64,000 nt of DNA from CAWKEY01 sp963696315 (GCA_963696315.1 CAVOJU010000030.1:62001-126000), one strand, 5' to 3'. Shown: positions 45,098 to 54,874, numbered from the stretch's first letter. The notes: generated by a model not told the origin, from the sequence alone. Numbers and translations are program-made.

Positions 45098-46657
45098 TTA
45101 ATGTCTGAAATGACGCATGCCGGTAAAGACCATGGCGATATGGTGTTCGTCGGCGGCGGCAATGACTTCATCATCGCGCATGGAGCCGCCGGGCTGAATG
45201 ACGGCGGTAATGCCGGCTTGAGCGGCGGAATCGATGCCGTCCCGGAACGGGAAAAAGGCATCCGAAGCCATGACGGAACCGGGAACCACCAGGCCTTCGT
45301 CGGCGGCTTTGATGCCGGCGATACGGGCCGAATAAACGCGGCTCATTTGCCCTGCGCCGACGCCGATGGTCTGGCCGTTTTTGCAATAGACGATGGCGTT
45401 GGATTTAACAAATTTGGCGACTTTCCAGGCGAACAGTAAATCGGCCAGTTCCTGCGCAGTGGGTGCGCGTTTGCTGACGATCTTGATGTCGGCGGCGCCG
45501 ATTTCGCCGATGTCCTTGTCTTGAACCAGGAGGCCGCCGGCTACGCGTTTAAAATCCAGGGCGGCCACATTGGCGCTGTGCCAAGCCCCGCATTCCAGCG
45601 CGCGCACGTTTTGTTTTTCTGCCAGCACGGCCTGTGCGGCGGCGCTGATGACGGGGGCAATGATGACTTCAACAAACTGGCGTTTGATGATTTCCGCCGC
45701 CGTTTGGGCATCCAGCTCGCGGTTAAAGGCGATAATGCCGCCAAATGCGGAGGTTGGATCGGTTGCGTACGCCAGGTTATAGGCGTTCAGCAGATCATTG
45801 GCCTGAGCGACGCCGCAGGGATTGGCATGTTTGACGATGACGCAGGTGGGCTGGTCGGCAAAGGTTTTAACGCATTCCAGCGCCGCATCGGCATCGGCAA
45901 TATTGTTGTAGGATAATTCCTTGCCCTGCAGCTGTTTGGCGGCGGCAATGGTGCCGGGCGCGGGCGTTTTTTCCCGGTAAAATGCGGCCTGTTGATGCGG
46001 GTTTTCCCCATAGCGCATGGCTTGGCTGTGATAAAACTGTAAATTCAGGGTTTCGGGAAACTGAATGCCGTTGATGTTGCCGAGATAGGCCGAAATCGCC
46101 GTGTCGTAGCGCGCGGTATGCTCAAAACTTTTTAAGGCCAGATTAAAGCGCGTTTGCGCGGAAAGACTGTTTGCACTGTTTTTCAGCTCGGAAATAATCG
46201 CTGCATAATCGGCCGGATCAACCACAACGGCGACATCGGCATGATTTTTAGCTGCGGCGCGTATCATGGTAGGGCCGCCAATATCGATGTTTTCAATGGC
46301 TGTGGCCAAATCACAGTCCGGCCGCGCCACGGTCTGTTCAAACGGATACAAATTCACCACGACCATATCAATCGGCTCGATGCCGTTGGCGGCCATCACC
46401 GCATCATCGATGCCCCGGCGCCCCAAAATGCCGCCATGGACTTTCGGATGCAGGGTTTTAACCCGGCCATCCATCATTTCCGGAAAACCGGTGTAATCAG
46501 AGACTTCGGTAACAGGAATGGCATGTTCAGCGAGAGTTTTGGCGGTGCCGCCGGTAGACAGGATGTTTATGCCCAGTTGACTCAATTCCCGGCAAAAATC
46601 GACGATGCCGGTTTTATCGGATACGCTGATCAGGGCGCGAGTGATTTTTTTGTTCAT
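45098..46657 (-). CDS. purH: Bifunctional AICAR transformylase / IMP cyclohydrolase
   Basis: The product has 519 residues, about the E. coli length (529). It does the last two steps of IMP synthesis. The N-terminal cyclohydrolase domain is seen in RALISVSDKTGIVDF and GGTAKTLAEH; the C-terminal transformylase domain has the substrate-binding VIVKHANPCGVA and catalytic region with RYGENPHQQAAFYR. No frameshift is visible. It lies upstream of purD and downstream of fis, the usual gammaproteobacterial order fis-purH-purD. Confidence 0.97.
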   Translation of the reverse strand: MNKKITRALISVSDKTGIVDFCRELSQLGINILSTGGTAKTLAEHAIPVTEVSDYTGFPEMMDGRVKTLHPKVHGGILGRRGIDDAVMAANGIEPIDMVVVNLYPFEQTVARPDCDLATAIENIDIGGPTMIRAAAKNHADVAVVVDPADYAAIISELKNSANSLSAQTRFNLALKSFEHTARYDTAISAYLGNINGIQFPETLNLQFYHSQAMRYGENPHQQAAFYREKTPAPGTIAAAKQLQGKELSYNNIADADAALECVKTFADQPTCVIVKHANPCGVAQANDLLNAYNLAYATDPTSAFGGIIAFNRELDAQTAAEIIKRQFVEVIIAPVISAAAQAVLAEKQNVRALECGAWHSANVAALDFKRVAGGLLVQDKDIGEIGAADIKIVSKRAPTAQELADLLFAWKVAKFVKSNAIVYCKNGQTIGVGAGQMSRVYSARIAGIKAADEGLVVPGSVMASDAFFPFRDGIDSAAQAGITAVIQPGGSMRDDEVIAAADEHHIAMVFTGMRHFRH

Positions 46658-46726
46658 GCAGACCTCTGAATGTAGGATGGGAAGGTAAGGTAACCGGAAT
46701 GGCTCAGGCTGCCGGACTGTCGGTGA

Positions 46727-47011
46727 TCAGGATAAACCGTATTGATCCAGTTTTTTGCGTAAGGTGCTGCGGCTCAGGCCTAAGGCCTTGGCGGCTTTGG
46801 TCTGGTTGTAGCCCGAGTATTCCAGGGTGGCTTCCAGTAAGGGCCTTTCAACTTCGCCTATGACTAAGGCATGCAGGCCGGTTGAATCATGGCCGTTGAG
46901 TTGCGAGAAATAATGCTCAACGGCAATTTTAACATGGGTAGAAAGCGGGAGATCGCTTGTTCTTCTACTTCGTATCTCGATAATTTCAGCGTTTTGTGTA
47001 GTCGAATCCAT
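46727..47011 (-). CDS. fis: DNA-binding protein Fis
   Basis: The product has 94 residues (E. coli 98). The C-terminal helix-turn-helix is typical: EATLEYSGYNQTKAAKALGL and SRSTLRKKLDQYGL. Fis bends DNA and acts on rRNA promoters, replication origin and recombination sites in rapid growth. The ATG follows dusB by one base, the classical dusB-fis operon. Confidence 0.95.
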   Translation of the reverse strand: MDSTTQNAEIIEIRSRRTSDLPLSTHVKIAVEHYFSQLNGHDSTGLHALVIGEVERPLLEATLEYSGYNQTKAAKALGLSRSTLRKKLDQYGLS

Positions 47012-47012
47012 A

Positions 47013-48002
47013 TTATGCCGCGCAGTCGTATAAAAAGAGATTAAAAGCCGAATTTATCAGCGCTATTTGTTGGGATGGCCGCTCGGCCTGGTTGATGGTA
47101 TTTTTGATATCCCGAGGGATGGGCTCAAAATGCTGCAAATACCAGCCGATATGTTTTCGGGCCATTTTAACACCGCTTGCAGCGCCATAGAAGCTATATA
47201 GTTTGTCCAGATGGCTCAAAAGTGTGCCGTGTATGGACGCAACTGTCGGTTTTTCAACGGATTTTCCCGTCTTCAGAAAATGATTTGCGGCTTCGAACAG
47301 CCATGGATTGCCTTGAGCCGCGCGGCCGATCATAATCGCATCGGCGCCGGTGGTTGCGAGTACGGCGCGGGCTGCTTCCGGCGTTGTGATATCGCCGTTG
47401 GCGATAACGGGGATGGTGACTGCTTGCTTCACTTCTTTGACAGTTTTGTGTTCGGCCTGGCCGTTAAACTTACACGCCCGGGTGCGGCCATGAACGGTTA
47501 AAGCCGCTATGCCGGCATTTTCAGCAATCCTGGCGATGTCGACGGCATTGCGATTTTGTAAATCCCAGCCGGTACGGATTTTGAGGGTGACCGGTATATC
47601 GACAGCCTTGACGACCGCATCAAGGATTCGCTTGACCAGCGCTTCATCCCTTAGCAGTGCCGAGCCTGCGGCTACCGCGCAGACTTTTTTTGCCGGGCAG
47701 CCCATGTTGATGTCGATAATCTGAGCACCGCGCTGCGCATTAACTTTTGCCGCCTCGGCCATTTGCCCGGGGTCTGTGCCCAAAATCTGCACGCAGCGCA
47801 AGCCGGAGCCGGTTTCAGGGCTATGAGCCGTTTTTAACAAGGTGGTTTTATGCTGGCGCAAGGCCGGATTGGAGGCCACCATTTCCGACACGGTAAGTCC
47901 CGCGCCAAACTGGGTGCATATTTCCCTGAACGGCCGGTCACTGATGCCGGCCATAGGCGCCAGGATCAGTGGGTTGGCGAGTTGATAGGGGCCGATTTGC
48001 AT
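47013..48002 (-). CDS. dusB: tRNA-dihydrouridine synthase B
   Basis: The product has 329 residues with a FMN TIM barrel. Family motifs: LAPMAGISDRPFREI near the N-terminus, catalytic Cys in INMGCPAKKVC, and VHGRTRACKFNG. DusB reduces uridine 17 of tRNAs in E. coli. It is followed directly by fis. Confidence 0.95.
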   Translation of the reverse strand: MQIGPYQLANPLILAPMAGISDRPFREICTQFGAGLTVSEMVASNPALRQHKTTLLKTAHSPETGSGLRCVQILGTDPGQMAEAAKVNAQRGAQIIDINMGCPAKKVCAVAAGSALLRDEALVKRILDAVVKAVDIPVTLKIRTGWDLQNRNAVDIARIAENAGIAALTVHGRTRACKFNGQAEHKTVKEVKQAVTIPVIANGDITTPEAARAVLATTGADAIMIGRAAQGNPWLFEAANHFLKTGKSVEKPTVASIHGTLLSHLDKLYSFYGAASGVKMARKHIGWYLQHFEPIPRDIKNTINQAERPSQQIALINSAFNLFLYDCAA

Positions 48003-48061
48003 AAGGGAGATGAAAGGCGAAAGGCAAGGCTTTTTTCGTCTTTCGCCTTGTACCTAAAAAT

Positions 48062-48589
48062 CTATTTATCTACAGTCTCATTCCAGATCGGATTATTTAG
48101 GTCTTCTTCGGTCAGCTTGCTGGCGTCTTCAGGATAGATATGCCAGAACGATTGATCGATCTTGGCATTGCTATAGCCCTCTTTTTTGTCATGGCCGAAC
48201 GGGCACCACCAGTTTTCAACAATTTTAACCATGTAAGCGTGCCACTCAAACAAGGCAACGCTGACCGGGCAGTACCAGGTGCAGTTAAAAATCCAGTACA
48301 GTTTTGACTGCGCCATGCTCATTTTAAATGAGCCATCCATGGTGATTTGGCTTTTTAAATCATAGCGATGGCTTTTTCTGTCGGGTAAAAAGTCAGCATA
48401 TGTTTTAAGGTTTTTAGCGCCGATCAAGCGTAAGTGCGTGTAAGTCAGGTAGGCGCTGAGGAATACAAAGGGTAAAGTCAGTATCGGCAGGTACACAAAA
48501 ATTAAACCGATGGCTCTTTGTAGCACAGGCACCTGCTTATGATTTTTGCCGATTTCAACGCGGCCGGTACAAGATTCGCAAGCTTTCAT
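48062..48589 (-). CDS. Membrane protein of unknown function, Cys-containing ends
   Basis: The product has 175 residues. It begins MKACESCTGRVEIG, with a CxxC pair at the N-terminus, then a pair of hydrophobic helices (about residues 25-50) and a Trp/Cys-rich second half (LYWIFNCTWYCPVSVALFEWH). It ends with hydrophilic residues. I do not recognise the family. It lies upstream of dusB on the same strand, about 60 bp away, in a position where many gammaproteobacteria have no such gene. Confidence 0.65.
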   Translation of the reverse strand: MKACESCTGRVEIGKNHKQVPVLQRAIGLIFVYLPILTLPFVFLSAYLTYTHLRLIGAKNLKTYADFLPDRKSHRYDLKSQITMDGSFKMSMAQSKLYWIFNCTWYCPVSVALFEWHAYMVKIVENWWCPFGHDKKEGYSNAKIDQSFWHIYPEDASKLTEEDLNNPIWNETVDK

Positions 48590-48805
48590 GGGTCAAACAT
48601 CCTCATTTTTTTTGCTGATTGGGGGTAGGGTTGGATACTAATTTGTTGTTGTCAAGTAGCTGAAATAGGCACAGGCATTTAGCGCGGTAGAAGTGCTGCA
48701 GGCCATTCGTAGTCATGATTGTAAATGCTGTCTGAGCACCGCTAGACTGAAAGTTTCACCTGTGTCTCCAGTGGCTGCAATTTTTATAGATAATTGTCAT
48801 ATATT

Positions 48806-50002
48806 TTAAAGGCTTGTGGAAACCGAACAAAAGAATGTTTTCAAATATTCGGTCTCGGGTGCGGCCGGGTCGATGGGGTGATCAGGCCCCTGGCCTCCGG
48901 CGGCAAAAAATACCAAATGCCGGTCTATGTGGCGTCCGGATGAGCGCAGTATTTCATGCAGATTGTCACGGCTCAGGTGATGAGAGCAGGACGCGGAGAT
49001 TAATATGCCGTTTTTGGATAGAATTTGCAAGGCCAGGTGATTCAAGCGGCGGTAGGCTTCGTAGCCTTGTTTGAAGTCTTTTTTACGTTTAATCAAGGCG
49101 GGCGGGTCCAGCACGATGAGATCATAGAGCTGGTTGTCCAGGCGCGCCTGCTTCATAAACTCAAATACATCGCTGCGCACAAAATGCATGCGGTCCTGAA
49201 CCTGATTGAGACCTGCGTTTTCCAACGCCAGAGCTAGCGCGCCTTCCGATGCATCAACACAGGTCACTTCGCTGGCGCCTGCCCTGGCGGCCGGAATGCC
49301 CCAGGCGCCGGAGTACGAAAACAGATCGAGCACACGCTGATTTTTGGCTATCCCGGCCACAAAAGCCCGGCTGCTGCGGTGGTCATAAAACCAGCCGGTT
49401 TTTTGCCCGCCCAGGATGTCGATTTTAAATTGGGCGCCATTTTCTTCAATGATGAGCGGATTGGGCAGCGTACCATAGACTATTTCGGATTCCAGACTCA
49501 AGCCTTCCAGTTGCCGCTGGCTGTTGTCATTCTTCAGGACGATAGCTGCGGGATTGAGTAATTCAATCAGCGCCGTCAGCAGGAATTCTTTGCGTTGCTC
49601 CATGCCCGCGGTAGTTATTTGCACCGATAACACGGAGCCAAAGCGGTCGATCACCAGTCCGGGCAAACCATCGCTTTCGCCAAAGGCCAGGCGATAGTAA
49701 GGCTGACTGAAGAGTTTTTCGCGCAGTGACAGGGCGGTAGTCAGGCGCTCTTTAAAAAAATTGAGTCCGCACTTGAGATTGGCCTTGCGGGACAGCAGGC
49801 GTGCGCAAATGAGGGCTTGCGGGTTGATGTAGGCGGTGCCCAGCTCTTTACCGTCTGCACTCTTGACCAGTACCAGATCGCCCGCCGAGAACTGTTCGAG
49901 CGGCGAGCGCTGGGTGTCAATCTCGTTGCTGAATACCCAAAGATGGCCTTTGCGCAGGCGCTTGTCTTCGTTTTTCCTTAAATAAATCTCGGGATGCGCC
50001 AT
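48806..50002 (-). CDS. rlmI: 23S rRNA (cytosine-C5)-methyltransferase RlmI-like
   Basis: The product has 398 residues from ATG at 50002, one base after the stop of the DUF3426 gene. An N-terminal PUA domain (LRKNEDKRLRKGHLWVFSNEI) is followed by an RNA-binding region and a SAM-binding Rossmann domain (VLDLFSYSGAWGIPAARAG, LIVLDPPALIKRKKD). RlmI methylates C1962 of 23S rRNA in E. coli. The catalytic Cys appears in LISASCSHHLS. It is cotranscribed with the DUF3426 gene. Confidence 0.92.
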   Translation of the reverse strand: MAHPEIYLRKNEDKRLRKGHLWVFSNEIDTQRSPLEQFSAGDLVLVKSADGKELGTAYINPQALICARLLSRKANLKCGLNFFKERLTTALSLREKLFSQPYYRLAFGESDGLPGLVIDRFGSVLSVQITTAGMEQRKEFLLTALIELLNPAAIVLKNDNSQRQLEGLSLESEIVYGTLPNPLIIEENGAQFKIDILGGQKTGWFYDHRSSRAFVAGIAKNQRVLDLFSYSGAWGIPAARAGASEVTCVDASEGALALALENAGLNQVQDRMHFVRSDVFEFMKQARLDNQLYDLIVLDPPALIKRKKDFKQGYEAYRRLNHLALQILSKNGILISASCSHHLSRDNLHEILRSSGRHIDRHLVFFAAGGQGPDHPIDPAAPETEYLKTFFCSVSTSL

Positions 50003-50003
50003 G

Positions 50004-50651
50004 TCAATACACAAGTTCGAAGGTATAGCCGCCGACCGGGGTGTCCGGTGCGGCGATGTTTAGGTTAATTTCCGTGCTGGCATCTGCGTCAATGGCCGAT
50101 GCGGCAGAGTCGGACGGTAAATAATCGTGCGGCTGGAAAAGCCGGTGTGCAAAAGCGCTGCCGTTAAAGTCGAATAAGGTGAGTCTAATATTTGGATACG
50201 GTTGCCTGAATACGGCCTGATTGCTGATGACCGCTCTAAATGCGTAATTGTGATCCGGCAACATAGCGAATGAGCCATGCACAACAGTGAATTCATCGAG
50301 ATTTTTATAGGCGGGCAGCTGGCAGTTCAGCTTTGAGCACAGTGTCTCCAGCAAGGGGCGGAAGGTGGCGTGCTGGCTGATCGCAGAGCCTTCAAAATAG
50401 ATGATTTGTGCCGCCAACAGCAGCACGCCGAGCAACAGCGCTGCGCCCCAATGGCTGCCGCCAGGCAGATTGACGTTTTCCCAGGGCAAATGCCGGTCTG
50501 TGGGTTTTTCCCTGGCGGCGGTTTCGCTAATGAATGCCAGGGCGTCAAATAGCGCCGAGCATTGGCTACAGCGCATCATGCCTCGGTTTTCGCGCAATTG
50601 TTCCAGCGTCAGGGTATGGTTTTTTTGACATTCAGGGCATTGGGTAAACAT
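50004..50651 (-). CDS. Zinc-ribbon membrane protein (MJ0042/DUF3426)
   Basis: The product has 215 residues. The N-terminus has a zinc ribbon, CPECQKNH and MRCSQCSALFDA, with four Cys. One membrane segment follows around residues 70-90 (ALLLGVLLLAAQIIYF), and the C-terminal part is a DUF3426 periplasmic domain. The family often lies between prmA and other genes in gammaproteobacteria; its function is unknown. It lies 6 bp after prmA and one base before rlmI. Confidence 0.88.
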   Translation of the reverse strand: MFTQCPECQKNHTLTLEQLRENRGMMRCSQCSALFDALAFISETAAREKPTDRHLPWENVNLPGGSHWGAALLLGVLLLAAQIIYFEGSAISQHATFRPLLETLCSKLNCQLPAYKNLDEFTVVHGSFAMLPDHNYAFRAVISNQAVFRQPYPNIRLTLFDFNGSAFAHRLFQPHDYLPSDSAASAIDADASTEINLNIAAPDTPVGGYTFELVY

Positions 50652-50657
50652 GGCCGT

Positions 50658-51536
50658 CTAGGGTTTGCGGCCTTCAAGCCGTATCCAGTCTTCCTCTTGT
50701 GCCGGGGCCTGGAAGGTAATGTGGTGTTGATATGCGCTCAACACGGAGCCGGTCTGTTCCTGCAAAATGCCGGATAAAACCAGCTGGCCGCCGGAGACGA
50801 CCAGGCCAGAAATATATTCGGCCATATCGATCAAAGGTTTGGCGAGGATATTGGCCAATACAATGTCAGCCTTAACAGGCGCAAACTGTTCAGGCAGATA
50901 GCAGCTGATTTTAGTCTGGACCTTGTTTTTTATGGCATTATCCTGCGTTGCGGTTAATGCCTGCGGATCAATATCGACTGCGTATGCATGGCGGGCTCCC
51001 AGCAGAACCGCGGCAACAGCCAGTATGCCCGAGCCGCAGCCGTAATCAATCACGGTTTTGCCGGCTATGTCGTGGCTGGCCAGCCATTCCAGGCATAAAG
51101 CGGTGGTTGGGTGTGTACCAGTGCCAAAGGCTAATCCCGGATCCAGGGTTAGGCAAACCGTGCCGGCTTCGTGCTGTTCCTGGTCTGTTGGACAAACCCA
51201 GAGCCTATCGGCAAATTTCATGGGCTTGTAATACTCCATCCAGGCGCGCTCCCAGGCCTGATCGGCCAGTTCTTCATGCAGCCAGCGCTGCAGCAGGCCG
51301 GGTTTAAACCTGGCATAGACCGATGCTTCAATCAGCGCCGGTTCGGCATCCAGCTCATAAAGCGCAATCACCTGGGTGTGGCTCCATATTTTGGTTTCAC
51401 CGATTGCTGGTTCATAAACCGGCTCATCTTCGGCGTCCATATAGGTAACCGAAACAGCACCGAGCTGAGTGAAGAAGTCAGCCAGTTGCGGGGCGGTCTC
51501 TTCATTGGTGATAACGGAAATTTGGTGCCAGGCCAT
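50658..51536 (-). CDS. prmA: Ribosomal protein L11 methyltransferase
   Basis: The product has 292 residues from ATG at 51536 (MAWHQISVITNEE). The PrmA pattern is clear: LDPGLAFGTGTHPTTALCLEW, then TVIDYGCGSGILAVAA (SAM-binding), and DIVLANILAKPLIDM with the NxL catalytic motif. PrmA trimethylates several amino groups of L11. It lies downstream of accC by 69 bp. Confidence 0.95.
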   Translation of the reverse strand: MAWHQISVITNEETAPQLADFFTQLGAVSVTYMDAEDEPVYEPAIGETKIWSHTQVIALYELDAEPALIEASVYARFKPGLLQRWLHEELADQAWERAWMEYYKPMKFADRLWVCPTDQEQHEAGTVCLTLDPGLAFGTGTHPTTALCLEWLASHDIAGKTVIDYGCGSGILAVAAVLLGARHAYAVDIDPQALTATQDNAIKNKVQTKISCYLPEQFAPVKADIVLANILAKPLIDMAEYISGLVVSGGQLVLSGILQEQTGSVLSAYQHHITFQAPAQEEDWIRLEGRKP

Positions 51537-51605
51537 AGTGTTACAAGAGGGAATGAACAAAGGGAAAGCCGGGTTGATTACCCTCAGCCCGGCTTCTTGA
51601 GCGCG

Positions 51606-52952
51606 TTACGAAATGATGCCCAGTTTCTTTTCCAGATAATGGATGTTTTGCCCGCCGTCAATAAAACCGCTGTCGGTCATTATGTCTTGTTGCAACGGGA
51701 TATTTGTTTTAATGCCGTCGATGACCATTTCACTCAAGGCGGTGTTCATGCGCGCAATGGCGCTCTTGCGGTCTTCGCCGTGAGCAATTAGCTTGCCTAT
51801 CATGGAATCATAATAGGGTGGTACTTTATAACCATTGTAGATATGCGTTTCGCAGCGTATGCCAGGTCCGCCCGGCATGTGAAATTGACTAATCGTGCCG
51901 GGGCTGGGCATGAAGGTTTTAGGGTCTTCGGCATTTAACCTGCACTCAACGGCATGGCCCTGCATTTTCACTTTATCCTGGGTGATGGACAGGCGCTCGC
52001 CGCAGGCAATGCGCAGTTGTTCTTTGACGATGTCAAAACCGGTTACCATTTCGGTGACCGGATGCTCAACCTGTACGCGCGTGTTCATTTCGATAAAAAA
52101 GAATTCGCCTTTTTCATACAGGAACTCAAAGGTGCCTGCGCCCAGGTAGCCGATATCAACACAGGCCTTCGCGCAACGCTCACCCATGAATTTGCGCTGT
52201 GCTTCGGTGATGCCGGGGGCCGGAGCTTCTTCTACCACTTTTTGATGGCGCCGCTGCATGGAACAGTCGCGCTCACCTAGATGGATGGCGTTGCCGTGGC
52301 TGTCTGCCAAGACCTGAAATTCAATATGCCTTGGATTTTCCAGGAATTTTTCCATGTAAACGGTGCCGTTGCCAAAGGTGCTGGCGGCTTCGGCCTTGGT
52401 CATTTCAATGGCGTTTATTAGTGCGGCTTCTGTGTGGACCGTCCGCATGCCGCGGCCGCCGCCGCCGCCTGCCGCCTTGATAATGACCGGATAGCCAATT
52501 TCCCGCGCCAGTTTGAGGTTCTTTTTGTCGTCATGGCCGAGTGGATCGCCATTGCCGGGAACGCAGGGTATGCCGGCAGCCTGCATGGCTTTCTTGGCGG
52601 CAATCTTGTCGCCCATCATGCGAATGGTCTCGGCATTAGGGCCGATAAAGACAAAGCCGCTTTGTTTAACTTTTTCGGAGAAATCAGCATTTTCAGACAA
52701 GAAGCCATAGCCCGGATGAATGGCCTCGGCATCGGTCACTTCCGCGGCGCTGATAATGGCCGGAATATTCAGGTAGCTGTCAATGGATGCGGCCGGCCCG
52801 ATGCAGACGGATTCATCGGCCAAGCGCACATGTTTCAGGTCACGGTCTGCCTCGGAATGCACGGCAACCACCTTGACGCCTAATTCTCTGCATGCGCGCA
52901 ATATCCGCAAGGCGATTTCGCCTCGATTGGCGATTACTATTTTATCGAACAT
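51606..52952 (-). CDS. accC: Biotin carboxylase subunit of acetyl-CoA carboxylase
   Basis: The product has 448 residues, the length of AccC in E. coli (449). ATP-grasp features: KAAGGGGGRGMRTV loop, and EMNTRVQVEHPVTEMVTG active-site region. It carboxylates biotin on AccB with bicarbonate and ATP, the first step of fatty acid synthesis. It follows accB by 20 bp. Confidence 0.97.
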   Translation of the reverse strand: MFDKIVIANRGEIALRILRACRELGVKVVAVHSEADRDLKHVRLADESVCIGPAASIDSYLNIPAIISAAEVTDAEAIHPGYGFLSENADFSEKVKQSGFVFIGPNAETIRMMGDKIAAKKAMQAAGIPCVPGNGDPLGHDDKKNLKLAREIGYPVIIKAAGGGGGRGMRTVHTEAALINAIEMTKAEAASTFGNGTVYMEKFLENPRHIEFQVLADSHGNAIHLGERDCSMQRRHQKVVEEAPAPGITEAQRKFMGERCAKACVDIGYLGAGTFEFLYEKGEFFFIEMNTRVQVEHPVTEMVTGFDIVKEQLRIACGERLSITQDKVKMQGHAVECRLNAEDPKTFMPSPGTISQFHMPGGPGIRCETHIYNGYKVPPYYDSMIGKLIAHGEDRKSAIARMNTALSEMVIDGIKTNIPLQQDIMTDSGFIDGGQNIHYLEKKLGIIS

Positions 52953-52972
52953 GAGTCCCCCGTGCTGTGGTG

Positions 52973-53431
52973 TTATTCAATGATGAATAATGGCTGGCCA
53001 TATTCGACAGGCTGGCCATTCTCAACCAGAATTTTGGTGACGGTGCCGCTTATATCGGCCTCAATCTGATTGAGGATTTTCATGGCCTCAATGATGCAAA
53101 GCGTGTCACCGACCTGAACCGAATGACCGACTTCGGTAAAGTTTTTTGCGCCAGGCGAGGCGGAGCGGTAAAACGAACCCACCATCGGTGATTTGACGAT
53201 ATGGCCGGTGATTTTTTCTTCGGCGGGTACGGCGCTGGCTGCGGCAGCAATTTGTGCTGGTGCAGCAGCTGGCGCTGGCGCCGGTGCCGGTGCCGGTGCA
53301 TAGGCTACCGCGGCGGGCGCAGAAGAATAGCGGTTTATACGGACAAATTCTTCGCCTTCTTTGATTTCCAGTTCGGCGATATCCGATTCTTCAACGATTT
53401 CGATGAGTTTTTTTATTTTTCTAATATCCAT
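52973..53431 (-). CDS. accB: Biotin carboxyl carrier protein of acetyl-CoA carboxylase
   Basis: The product has 152 residues. It has the N-terminal dimer region, an Ala/Pro linker (about residues 35-75, many APAP repeats) and a C-terminal biotinyl domain. The biotin Lys is in EAMKILNQ, where E. coli has EAMKMMNQ. It carries carboxybiotin from AccC to the transferase. It lies 3 bp downstream of aroQ. Confidence 0.97.
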   Translation of the reverse strand: MDIRKIKKLIEIVEESDIAELEIKEGEEFVRINRYSSAPAAVAYAPAPAPAPAPAAAPAQIAAAASAVPAEEKITGHIVKSPMVGSFYRSASPGAKNFTEVGHSVQVGDTLCIIEAMKILNQIEADISGTVTKILVENGQPVEYGQPLFIIE

Positions 53432-53434
53432 GGT

Positions 53435-53884
53435 TTAGGGTCTCTTCTCGGCTAATATCTGATGAGCGGCCAGTAAGGCCAGTTCGTAACCTGTTGCACC
53501 CAGTCCGCAGATAAGGCCTTGCGCGATATCTGAGAAATAGGAATGTTTTCTAAATGTTTCCCTGGCGTGCACATTGGATAAATGCACTTCTATAAAGGGA
53601 ATTTTGGTTGCCAGCAGCGCATCGCGGATAGCGACACTGGTGTGGGTAAAGGCTGCTGGATTGATAATGATGAAATCAACGCGATGCTGATAAGCCTGGT
53701 GAATCAGTTCGACAATTTCATGTTCGGCGTTGTTTTGATGAAAGCTGAGCTGAAGGCCTAATTCTGAAGCTCTTTTTTCAAGCACCTTGTTGATGTCGGC
53801 AAGGGTTTTATTTCCGTAGAGGCCGGGTTCGCGCACGCCCAACAAGTTTAGGTTTGGCCCATTTAATACGGTAACAGTCGCCAT
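53435..53884 (-). CDS. aroQ: 3-dehydroquinate dehydratase, type II
   Basis: The product has 149 residues. Type II DHQase motifs are present: LNGPNLNLLGVREPGLYG, the lid Arg/Tyr region, the IINPAAFTHTSVAIRDAL segment, and EVHLSNVHARETFRKHSY. It dehydrates 3-dehydroquinate in the shikimate pathway. It heads aroQ-accB-accC, a common order in gammaproteobacteria. Confidence 0.97.
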   Translation of the reverse strand: MATVTVLNGPNLNLLGVREPGLYGNKTLADINKVLEKRASELGLQLSFHQNNAEHEIVELIHQAYQHRVDFIIINPAAFTHTSVAIRDALLATKIPFIEVHLSNVHARETFRKHSYFSDIAQGLICGLGATGYELALLAAHQILAEKRP

Positions 53885-54310
53885 TTATGTATCGCTAAGG
53901 GTTAAGAAGCATGTTCAGCCGATAATTCTGCCTAAGTTGCAGGGATTTGTCCAGGCATTCTATTTCTCTCAAAAGATACCGACAAAACTGCGTTGTTTTG
54001 GTGATATTTTTTGAAAATTTGGCCATTTTCAAGTTTTTTCGGGCGCACAAGCTGAGCGGAAGGCCGCCTTTGCGTGGCATTGCCGATTCCGCATGCACAA
54101 GTCCTTTTTCTGGGGAATGAATGCTACAGCCGAAGGGGGTTTTGGGTCGGTGCAATACGTTTGAGGCGACGTTTTACCGACACTGGCAAGGGCTTTCGGG
54201 CCGAACAGGCGCCTGTATACGCCCGGGTCTATGCCGGGGGAGGCCCCAGATTCTTGCCATGCTGCCTTGCTAGCACCTCAGCCCGGGATGGCAGTAAAGA
54301 ATTTTTCGGC
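53885..54310. other. Gene-free spacer between aroQ and dolP
   Basis: This 426-bp region lies between the aroQ start and the dolP stop, both on the minus strand. Small open frames on both strands have no family character. It is AT-rich in the aroQ-proximal half and GC-rich in the other, where short self-complementary pieces such as CTGCC...GGCAG occur near 54262-54294. I cannot identify an RNA or repeat here. The aroQ-accBC promoter should lie in it. Confidence 0.4.
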
Positions 54311-54871
54311 TTAATTAATGTACTCAAATTTGGTGACGATTTTTCTGACGCCGATTACTTGTCTGGCCGCTTCTATGGCGGCAGCGCCTTCATTCTGGTG
54401 TACCAGTCCCAGCAGATAAACCACGCCGTTTGCGGTGACCACGTCTATTTCAGAGCCATGAAACCCGGGGATGTTGCGTATATCGCTTAATACTGTTTTT
54501 AAATTGTCGGTAATTAATGCGTCGTTGTTGCGTGATTTAGCAGAGCTGGGTTTTGCAATGACAACCTCATTATGCACTGACTTTACATGAGGAATGATGC
54601 GGACTATGGCAATAATTTTATTGCGTAAGTCTGTGTTTGGCGCTTCGCCGGTGACCAGGGCCAGGCCGTTATAGGCATTGACGTTAACATGACATGTAGC
54701 CTGAATGTCATTGGCGGCGTTCAAATTGTGTGCAGCGTGTTTTTCAATCTGCTCATCGATTAAAACGGCATTGTGATGTCTGCGTTCATTGCTTTTGCCG
54801 CCCGTGCTTGCACAGCCGCCGGATATAAGGCTAATAACAAGGAGGGTTGGTAGTAATAGTTGCTGTTTCAT
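54311..54871 (-). CDS. dolP: BON-domain outer-membrane lipoprotein DolP
   Basis: The product has 186 residues, near E. coli DolP/YraP (191). A lipoprotein signal ends with ISGGC at about residue 20. Two BON domains follow (about 45-108, NAYNGLALVTGEAPN; about 115-180, TANGVVYLLGLVHQNE). DolP supports outer-membrane integrity and links to the BAM complex. It lies 3 bp after diaA, as in E. coli yraP. Confidence 0.92.
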   Translation of the reverse strand: MKQQLLLPTLLVISLISGGCASTGGKSNERRHHNAVLIDEQIEKHAAHNLNAANDIQATCHVNVNAYNGLALVTGEAPNTDLRNKIIAIVRIIPHVKSVHNEVVIAKPSSAKSRNNDALITDNLKTVLSDIRNIPGFHGSEIDVVTANGVVYLLGLVHQNEGAAAIEAARQVIGVRKIVTKFEYIN

Positions 54872-54874
54872 GAT

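Noticed and set aside
53895..54490. Two open frames, one on each strand, in the aroQ-dolP spacer
   Set aside because: Neither has family character or a good start site, and one runs into dolP antisense. Treated as chance frames.
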